Shown here: positions 55,475-64,000 of the stretch, in pieces
Numbering within the stretch: the first letter of the stretch is position 1
Layout of the letters: every line of letters starts with the position of its first letter
Source: Onchidella celtica
Lineage: Eukaryota > Mollusca > Gastropoda > Systellommatophora > Onchidiidae
Direction of reading: 5' to 3'
NCBI GenBank assembly: GCA_963931925.1
Contig: OZ007570.1
Coordinates: 47,011,317-47,075,316 of the forward strand
DNA length: 64,000 bases
Program-made: the position numbers and the translations under genes
Notes under the pieces: model-generated
Database searches by the model: none
Told to the model about the DNA's origin: nothing
What the model saw: the letters and a program-made list of their open reading frames with translations, nothing else

Positions 55475-55640
55475 TTAGAAGACAGTTGAGGCGTAACAAG
55501 ACTTCCCAACCAGCCTCCTCCATTCCTCCCGGTTCTCAGACGCTCTTAGGCAGTTGCTGAGTGTGAGGCCAGTCCATTCACTGAGGTTATCCTGCCATCT
55601 CTTTCTCTGTCTTCCTCTCCTTCTGCCTCCTCGCACTGTT
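55475..55640 (-). pseudogene. LINE C-terminal fragment, minus strand
   Basis: Encodes GRQRKRWQDNLSEWTGLTLS then ENREEWRRLVGKS and a stop, the C-terminal signature common to many non-LTR endonuclease-reverse transcriptases. No reverse transcriptase upstream, so this is a severely 5'-truncated copy. Confidence 0.75.
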
Positions 55641-55724
55641 CCTTGTAGAATAAGAAAGAATTTCAAACTTGGTAATTATTTACTGGGTGTGAACTGAGAC
55701 CATACCATCTCATGACCAATGGTG

Positions 55725-56007
55725 GAAAACTGGGAGGGCCCATGGGCAGGTGGTGCACGTTAAAGATACCTTGGCAGTTGGAAATCGAAAAGAGCGTGCT
55801 GAACAGGCCGCTATTCGAGCAAAATTAAATAAAATTTATACCTACCACTCCCTCCCCTCCCCGTCACCCCCCCCCACCCCTTAAAAAAACAAAAAACGCT
55901 GACCGGCGCTGTACTGTGGCGACGACGTGACTGCCCCGGTTGCAATGACACTAAGGCAAATTTCCCAAATATAAGATTAAAGAAAGTATACAAAATACAA
56001 ATACCAT
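55725..56007 (+). mobile_element. SINE-B, 5'-truncated
   Basis: Body tgcacgttaaagataccttg then gcagttggaaatcg, then the B-type tail ggcgctgtactgtggcgacg and (ATACAA)-like end. Confidence 0.82.
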
Positions 56008-56557
56008 TAGTCAGACATTTGTCTTTCTAAGTTTTGTCTTCATTCAGGACTTTTTTTTTTTCCTCATGACACAGATCAGCCACCATAGAATACATGCCAT
56101 AAGATATATATACAAAATACCAATCGTAGGTGTTGGGTCACAATAGCTAGATCAAAATGAAAACCCTCTCTCTCTCTCTCTCTCTCTCTAATTATCTAGA
56201 TCTATCTATCTATCTCTAAAGCGCCATAAAACAAGCTGGTGAATCGCCTCATGTGAAGAGGCTCTTAATGCATCTGACGCAGAAGATGAAAGGCAACGAA
56301 ATGAAAACAGAAAAAAAATATGTTAATTTTTTCTCTTTTCTAAATAATTGGCAGTCATGAGTTAAAAGGATACAGTTGAGATGGGACACAGAAGGGTTAT
56401 GTCACCTATAATGCAAAACCTGTCGGGTGTGTGTGTGTGGGGGGGGGGTATTAACAAAATCAGATGCAACAAATTGGGGGCCAACAGCCGACCAAACAAT
56501 TTTCCAATGGAGGGGGCAGAGAGAGAGAGAGAAAGAGGGAGAGAGAGAGAGAGAGAA

Positions 56558-56635
56558 GTGGGTTTATTTGCGAAGCTCCACAGTGTCAGGTGAGTCACGA
56601 GAAAACTGAATTGCATTTTTTTTTTACATGCCCGA
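56558..56635 (+). repeat. Short dispersed repeat after a GA tract, copy 1
   Basis: (GA)n followed by gtgggtttatttgcgaagct, ccacagtg and gagaaaactgaa; the same succession occurs at 59213-59275. Confidence 0.6.
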
Positions 56636-56699
56636 GAGAGATCGTGAGTGAGAGAGAGAGAGTGAAAGAGGGTCAGGGAGGGAGAGAGATGTGAGAGGA

Positions 56700-59160
56700 T
56701 GAACGATTTTCTATTTTTAATGTGCTTTCATGGTAACTCTGGTGCGTGAGTGAGGGACGGCCACTCATAGTAGTTTATGGACACTTGGCCGAGTACCATT
56801 AATTGGATTATTTCCCTTGTAATACTAGCGCGGGACCCGTTATTCACATCACGGTGAAAAGCGCGCATTTTGATTGGCCAGTTGGAAATGTACCGGGCTT
56901 CCAACTCTTATATCATGGCTTTGAGTTTCTTACAACTCGCTCACTCGTTGTTATCCACCGACAGAAAGACGGGAACCCGAATTCATTTTTGAGAGTAGAC
57001 AATACCCTATCGGTACAAAATAGGTACTCATGATAACGTTTGTTATCAATGGAGATACGTCGTATTAATGGACGAAAGTATCCCGCACAAAATTGTCGAA
57101 TGTTGTTAGTCCTGACACTTTGAAAATTTATATTAAAACTATTACCGGGTTTCTGGTAAAAGTAGTCAGTTAGAATTTTAGCAGCAAGTTTCCAATTTAT
57201 AATGGTACCAATTTCGTTGTACTTTGATGCACATATCCTATTGAAATAATTAATAAGAGGGTCTCGGATTTAAAGTAAACCACGAGTTAGACGCATGTTA
57301 TCCCCGATAAATCCAACCTGGGTCAAATTTATTCAATTATTGCTGGAGGGGACGTTAGAGTAATTTCTGCAGTTTACTGGGATACCTAATTGACTTTTGT
57401 GTGCACCCTTTTAACCGTACTGTAAATTCGATTGTGTTAGGACCCTAACCGGTTATGTTGTTCGGCTGGACTCAATGTCCGAGCCTTTCACTTGTGCAAC
57501 ACGGGCTACGTAATAGCTCTCTCGGACGTCCGCGCGGGCTCATAAATAAGATGCGGTTCGAGTGGTCGACACACTCCATCAAAGACGCAGAGACAAGAGC
57601 CGACAGCACAGTGAACCTAGGCCGGCGGCGGCCTGCCGTGGCGCGCCTCGCCCAAAACATGGCCTAGTCCAGTTGCGCCAGTAGCAGAGAGACTTTGGGT
57701 AAGTTGGAGACTATTATATTAGAAGTGACTTTAATTTGCGCACCCCCCCCCCCTTTTCTTGGATGCCGCGTAGAGAATGCTGATCTACAGAGACCATTAT
57801 GAGTCCGGCTCAACGGTAATTGCCATTGTCATTATTCGTGTAGGATGCGCTTTGCAGTACAGTGTCTTGATATTGTGACTTTATTGTCAAAGTTAACGTT
57901 TGCGGTGCTAGATGATAATGATGGCTCGCTAACCAAGCTATCACGATTTGCTTGTGTGCATATATATAGTGTATGTGTAGCATTGCCTTGTTGTGGTAGG
58001 CAGTGAGGATTTCCTGACATGTTGATGTGGATGACTTATGTTATAGCGAGCGGCACTCCACACTTGATTGTATTACGGGTATTTGTGTACCTTGCCAGTA
58101 CCACTATGCTATAGAGAGCAGTGTGATTGTGATTGCGTGTTTAGTGTTTAAGATGTGTAAGTAATTACATGTATTGGAGATGTATAAATTAGTGGGCCTC
58201 ACATGGGTGAGCCCCAGGATTGTTCTATGTGCGGCGGTGGATGAACAATGTTTCAGTGAGTCTACACATGTTGCAATGAGTCTCGCCGACATATATATAT
58301 ATATATCATGTGCATGTATTATAGTTATCCAGATGTATTATGCTTCTATGAGTTTCGTAAGTGTGTGAAGGGCAGTTTCATTTTAAGGAATGTACACATT
58401 ACTTTATGTATCTAGTGGTGTGTCATACACATGTTAGCCTGGCGGCATAGCTCCGCGGCTAAGGTCAAAGGGCATGACCCTTCAGTATCGATTGGGAAGG
58501 GAAGTAACCAATACAATAGCCCTGGGGCGGGTTAGTACTAATAATGGGAGTGGGCCTATGAGGATGGCCTGCATTGGGATGCAGCGTCTGTGTTATGGAC
58601 GGTCAGTGGGCCATGTTGGCCACTGCGTTATTATTTTATGGAATGGCCACTCTGGATGTGCTGTACACCGGCTCAGTGGAGCGAAGCTATTGTGTTCTTG
58701 CCCCTTCATTTGTTATGTCCTTCATACTTTGATTAGTACATTAATTAGTTTATGTTGCCAGTGTACTAGGAAACTCCTTGTGTATATGATATAGCCACTT
58801 GTAGTTGTTATTCATTAACCTTAGCGCTATTTTATTCCATGCATACATATCCAGTTGGTTATTGCTTAAATTCTATATTATATTGTGGTTGTTTGATTTA
58901 ATACTTAATACTATTACTATGGATGTCCACCATTGATTGCTTGATTAATGTTGTCATTATATCCTAATCATATTTTTGTCATTTTTTCTCTTGTTCCAGC
59001 TTATGGCTGGTTGGGCTTCTTTTTCTTGGCTTCTTTTTCCTTTTTTTGTTGGTAGTGATACCTTTGTTAGGCTTTTTTAATAAATAAGATTGCCAGCAGA
59101 ACCCTGTGTTTGTTAATCCTGTGTATCCTTAAGGGAGTTACTATTGAACCCACGCAGTAA
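56700..59160. other. Non-coding stretch with a GC-richer patch
   Basis: About 57440-57700 is GC-rich with CpGs, a cataaataag TATA-like box at 57540 and a gtaagt donor-like site at 57698. A possible acceptor (ttgttccag) is at 58999 and AATAAA at 59080. This could be a non-coding first exon and last exon, but no protein frame links them; weak. Confidence 0.25.
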
Positions 59161-59212
59161 CCACATTACCCACTCGTAGTTCATCCAACAGAGAGAAGGG
59201 GAGAGTGAGAGA

Positions 59213-59325
59213 GGAGTGGATTTATTTGCGAAGCTCCACAGTGCAAGGTGCATGTGTCATGAGAAAACTGAACCGCTCACCACAAAGCCCCCTCCCCCCA
59301 TCACCCCCCTCTTACATGCTCAAAT
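59213..59325 (+). repeat. Short dispersed repeat after a GA tract, copy 2
   Basis: Matches 56558-56635 (gtggatttatttgcgaagct, ccacagtg, gagaaaactgaa) in the same orientation, 2.65 kb away. Confidence 0.6.
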
Positions 59326-59639
59326 ACATGCTCACAAGTACCTTTTATCAGCTCACTCTCTATGTTTCACAACTTCACACTTCAGTAGTCAGGTGTGTTG
59401 CACACGTGGATTATACTCTAAGCAAACGTGATAGGGTGTTTCAAACAATGAAGGATTACTTTATCTGCAGTGTTAAATAAGCTACAAGTACTTTGAAACC
59501 TTTCGTTACAAGGTGAAGTCCATGAGGATCTACGACTCTATGTATTGTACAAGGTGAGGAGGTAAATATTCCATTGACTGATTGTTTGGCTGCCAGTTCG
59601 TCCATGGTAATATAGTGTAAACCGTGTAAAAATGCTCTG

Positions 59640-59658
59640 TCTCTCTCTCGTCTCTCTC

Positions 59659-59700
<42 letters not shown>

Positions 59701-59702
59701 CC
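59640..59702 (+). repeat. CT/CTGT microsatellite
   Basis: (CT)n with a (CTGT)n insert. Confidence 0.85.
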
Positions 59703-59799
59703 CCGTGTCTCGATCTGTACCTCCACTTTAAATATTTTCACACAGAATGCTGAACTGTTGACTACCGCGGATTTCATCCTCGGCCTCCCCTTCTCCCAC

Positions 59800-61600
59800 A
59801 TATTATAAACCTTTCAATACTTTTCAAGCGTAGTTCAGATTGTTTCGTTAGTTTTAGTTTGGATGCAACTAATAGTTTCAAAATACTGTGAAGAAAATGT
59901 TCTGAAACGAAAGTGACGCAGGCACTGTGTCGAACCTTCCATATGACTGAAATGGCGCTAATACTGATGACAGGTGTTGGATTTAGAGACAAGATAGGCA
60001 CTGTTGACTCGGCCAACGTATAACTTTATGCTTGTATGCATGGTTTCTCCAGGTGGTTATTATTATTATTATTTTCAATCTGGAGCATGAATAATTTTTG
60101 TTGGAGTCTTTGACTATAAAATACATAAATTACTCATGAAAGAAAAGTCCTCTAATCGAGGTGTTATTTATTGTTCTAGTATCCATTCCATTTTAATTAT
60201 TCACTCCACACTGTTCGAGTCATGACTGAGATTAGGCAGTTAAACAGCAATGGAGTTAGCACATTCACTATAAATCATACTACAATGCTAGAATATAGGG
60301 TCTAGGACAGAAAGATGACAGTGAGGGTCCTTTGTTAGAAGGGATAGCCATAATTTGTGGCTCACTAAACAAGAACTGGGGCTGGGAAGAGGGAAGATCA
60401 AACATTAAAAAGGAAGAGGAAAAAAAAACACCACCCTAACACCTTTAAAATCATCTGAGTTGTTTTGCTAAGCTCTTTTGACTGGCATAAAAGAATAATG
60501 CGGACATCTTGATATGATTTAATGTGATCTGGGTGTGGTTCATCTGAAAGTCCAGTTGAAATATACCTGCATCTGTTATATAAATCCACTGAATTTCAGC
60601 TCCATTCCACTAGTTTTACTTCAACAATCGGTGCCATTTTAATTCGTTAACTTTGGGGCGTGTTGGTGTTGATTTGCATATATATATATATATTTTAGTA
60701 TTTTGTTAAAAATGCAATGGAAATTACATTCTGAAAAGAAAGATGCTTTGGACATTTTTGAAGGCTGTATTCATCGGCAAATACACATATAGTATATATA
60801 ATGTTACAATATAATATATTATATTGCCAAAATATTCTGTTGCTGGACAAGAACATTTTACCAGCAAGCTGGACTGGAGTTTAAGCATTAATTATTTTAT
60901 TTTAAGACAAAGTAGGCATTGCTGTTTGGTCTTTTGTAGATTTAGATCTGGCAGCTAACGATCTTCTGCATTTCTTCCTAGAAGGACAGTAGCATATGAC
61001 GCATGGACAGTGTTTTAAAAACAAATGTTCGTTATGTAAGCAAGGAATCTTGATGTTAAATTATGCAGCAATTATGCAAAGTTAATTATTCCCGTTGTTG
61101 GAAATCTGTAATCACACTAGTGCGTCCATCAAACCTTTACAAAAATTAAAAAGAGTGAGAGACAAAAGACTTTTTAATCAGAAACTGATTTCTGTAGACC
61201 ATTTTATCCATTGTTGCGATTTACATTGTTGCAAAACTTGCGGCATGAAGAATTTTCCACTTAGATGAATCAAAGTTTAAATTGGCACCTAATCTCGGGC
61301 AAAAATAGTACGACGTAAACTAATTGATGAAACAAAGTGAGAGCTGGGTAGTGTTTCCTGCTTTCTGCTGTTTTTTTTTTTTTAGCTAAGGGCAGCTAAT
61401 GCCAGAGTTGGGAAGAGGCAAATTTAAGCAAAAAGAATAATTAATAAATTTGTAAAATTATCACATAATTATTAATTTTCAGTATGTTTGCCTCGACCGG
61501 CTGTTAATAAGCTCACCCTTCGGTCTCCGTCCTACATATTATTGCACAGAAATAATGTTCCAGCGCAAGAACGAAGGAATCCTATGTAGGATTGACATGT
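59800..61600. other. AT-rich non-coding stretch
   Basis: No coding similarity on either strand. Only small simple repeats: (TTA)n near 60059 and (TA)n near 60680. Confidence 0.5.
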
Positions 61601-61618
61601 TGGTTGATGAAGGGAAAG

Positions 61619-63078
61619 TGACAAGATACTCACGTATAGGATTTAAGTCAGAACAAAGTAGTATTCTGATCAGATTGTCAACATCAGAACGATGTCATTC
61701 CTGGGTGAAAACTTGATGTCAGTCCTGTGTAGAATTCCTACATCAGATTGATTTAGAAAAAATGACATCATTCCAATGTATGATTTAAGTCAGACCAAAG
61801 CAGTATTTTGATCATATTGCCAACATCGGAACATTGTAATGCCCATGGCAAGCTTAATGTCAATCCTACATAGAATTCCTACATCATGTTGATGTAGAAA
61901 AAAATGACGTCATTCCTAAGTCAGATTTAAGTCAGAATATAGTACAAGTCTGATCGGATTGCCACTTCAGAACGATGTCATTCGTAGGGGCAAACTTGAT
62001 GGCAGTCTTACGTAGAATTCCTACATCAGATTGATGTAGATAAAAATGACACCATTCTTGTATCGGATTTAAATCAGAACAAAGTCATATTTTGATCAGA
62101 TTTTCAACATTGGAGTGATGTCATTCGTAGGTGCCAAATTGATGTCAATCCTAGGTAAAATTCCTACATTGTATTGATGTAAAAAAAAATGACATCATTA
62201 CTATATAGGATTTAAGTCAGAACAAAGTCATATTTTAATAGGATTACTAACATCAGGACAATATCATTCCTATGTGCCAACCTGATGTCAATTTTGCATA
62301 GAATTCCTGCATCTTATTGATGTAGAAAAAAACGGTATCATTCCTATGTAGCATTTAAAATTCCAGAACAAAATCGTACTCTGATCGCATTGCCAATATC
62401 ATAACGATGTCATACCTAAGTACAAACTTGATGTCAGTCCTACATAGAATTCCTACATCATATTGATGTAGAAAAAATGAATTAATTCCTATGTCAGATA
62501 TTAGTCAGAACAAAGTAGTATTTTGATCACATTGCCAACAGTGGAACAATGTCATACCTCGTTGCAAACTTGATGTCAGTCCTACATTGTATTCCCACAT
62601 CGGATTGACATAGATAAAAATGACATCATTTCTATGTCGGATTTAAGTCAGAACACAGTAGTATTTTGATCTGATTGCCAACATCGGAATGATGGCAATC
62701 CTACAAACTTGATATCAACCTACGTAGAATTCCTACATCAGACTGATGTAGTAAAGAAATGACATCTTTCCTTTGACATATTTAAATCGGAGCAAAGTCG
62801 TATTCTGATCGGATTGCCAACTTTGGAATGATGCCATTCCAACATGCAAACTTGATGTCACACCTACATGGAATTCCTACATCAGATTGATGTAAAAAAA
62901 AAATGACATCATACCTATTTAGGATATAAGTTCGAATAAATTAGTATTCTGATCGGATTGCCAACATCAGAACGATGCCCTTCCTACATACAAACTTGAT
63001 GTCAATCCTATGTAGAATCCCTAGAATGACATCATTATTGGATTTAAGTCAGAACAAAGTCGTATTCTGATTGATGTC
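61619..63078 (+). repeat. Satellite array, ~143-bp unit, about 10 copies
   Basis: The phrase gatgtagaaaaaatgacatc recurs near 61764, 61905, 62048, 62191, 62333, 62479, 62622, 62761 and 62905 (spacing 139-146). Each unit also has atttaagtcagaacaaagt, tctgatcggattgccaac and acttgatgtcagtcctac. The last spacing (63028) is 20 bases short. Units are clearly diverged, so the array is old. Confidence 0.92.
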
Positions 63079-63477
63079 TGACATACCATTCCAAGTAGCC
63101 AAGAGATTTGATCAGTGAAACAGAGGCCTTACAAGTGTAGGTGCCAGACAGAGAAAGTTGCTCACCAGTCACTTCATACCATTTGTTATATTAGGTGACT
63201 TAAAGTCATTGAACACATTTCAGCATACGAATGCAGTCATACAGAGAAAGGAACGTCCGCTTGGTGCCAGCTACAAGCCTCGCAGAAAGCCAGTCACATA
63301 CAGAAAGTTACTGGTCATTTGTCGCTGGCCACATCAACAAACTACGAAGTCGCATGCCACTGTCTGCATATATATCTCATGGGTAAGTCACGTGTCGTGG
63401 AATGATTGAAGTTTTTTTCTTTTTTTGTCTTTCATTCATCGTATATGAGGTGTGTTGGTCTTTTTTGTCAACAAACA

Positions 63478-63644
63478 TGGTGACTGATGAACTGCCAACA
63501 GAATGTGTGGGTGAAGGAGCTCTCGAAGAACAAGAGACAGATGTCAGCACAATGTTGGCCTGCCTTATCAAAGAAAATTACTTCATTTATGATCTAAAAA
63601 AGCCAAGACATTCAGATCGAAAAACATTACATCATCTCTTATAA
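63478..63644 (+). pseudogene. Possible MADF-like fragment
   Basis: The frame MVTDELPTECVGEG continues to LACLIKENYFIYDLKKPRHS, which resembles the start of a MADF DNA-binding domain (LI-x-V-x-x-x-x-LYD-x-x-x-x-x-x-D). It stops before the rest of the domain. It could be a host exon or the second gene of a Harbinger transposon; weak. Confidence 0.25.
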
Positions 63645-63724
63645 TTTCTTTAAATAATATGAATTCTGCTTCAGTTTCACGGCTTGCACATTTTGGTCAC
63701 ACATACATTGAATGAGGTCATCTA

Positions 63725-64000
63725 CAGTGCAGTCCTAATATCTCGACATCAATGGGACTGTTTGACTTTCGTCGAGTAAAGAGAAAGTCAAAATAGCAGA
63801 TTAGTGGTGGAAGAGAGGAAAAAAAAAAGCGGGGTAGGGGAATAAAACCTCACCATTATGGACAAAGTGTCCAATAAATAACGCAATTATGTCCCTTTTT
63901 CTTTCAATTATTGTCATACTGTCACCCTTTCCTCCAATATCATTGTTGTGTGGAGCAGTCGCATTGCAAATATTTGCTAATGTTAGCGAAATGCTGTAGC
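63725..64000 (+). mobile_element. pogo/Tigger-like repeat, uninterrupted copy (runs off the window)
   Basis: TA then cagtgcagtcctaatatctc and gacatcaatgggactg. It aligns to 35546-35577 joined to 37896-38135. The TA plus CAGTGCAGTCC start is typical of pogo/Tigger ends; the other end lies outside the window. Confidence 0.6.

Noticed and set aside
55163-55489. 108-codon plus-strand frame rich in Leu and Ser
   Set aside because: It is a translation of the CT microsatellite and adjoining T-rich DNA.
56381-56694. Arg-Glu-rich frames at 56.4-56.7 kb
   Set aside because: They are translations of a (GA)n tract.
58438-58530. tRNA or SINE head (ggcggcatagctccgcggct)
   Set aside because: No B box at the right distance and no SINE body follows.

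Overview
The window is animal nuclear DNA: one intron-rich gene among dense LINE, SINE and cut-and-paste DNA-transposon debris, with AT-rich non-coding sequence. The tRNA-derived SINEs, the many inverted-repeat transposons and the TTAGGG-type telomere motif fit a marine invertebrate, most likely a mollusc or another lophotrochozoan. That taxonomic call is inference; no host marker gene fixes it.

Region 1 (about 2.4-19.9 kb, minus strand) is a single host gene for a GMC-family flavoprotein oxidoreductase of the choline/glucose dehydrogenase type. I resolved eleven coding exons whose splice phases all agree and give one 592-residue open protein with both FAD-binding and active-site motifs. Its introns hold a full SINE with target duplications, a SINE split by a solo-LTR-like insertion, a SINE inserted into another repeat, several MITEs, and two inverted copies of a ~200-bp repeat flanking exons 5-7.

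Region 2 (20-31 kb) has no convincing host gene. It holds a SINE interrupted by a THAP-encoding transposon fragment, a 417-bp near-perfect foldback element, a TA-flanked MITE carrying telomere-like repeats, and two SINEs stacked at one target site.

Region 3 (31.4-41.5 kb) has two related jockey-superfamily LINEs (one frameshifted; one 5'-truncated, open through 691 codons, but with an altered catalytic box), then a decayed piggyBac transposase gene interrupted by a 402-bp transposon. The second LINE sits inside an older pogo/Tigger-like repeat; another copy of that repeat at the end of the window shows the uninterrupted site.

Region 4 (41.5-64 kb) is largely non-coding. It contains an apparently full-length 3.77-kb LINE with a 1043-codon open frame and a 9-bp target duplication, a V-SINE-like element, a LINE tail fragment, microsatellites, and a ~143-bp tandem satellite (61.6-63.1 kb) with a stray piece at 46.1 kb.

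I found no rRNA, CRISPR array or free-standing tRNA gene, and no clear new multi-gene system. The most informative features are the nested insertions, the exchange of terminal repeats around one conserved core, and the intact LINE.
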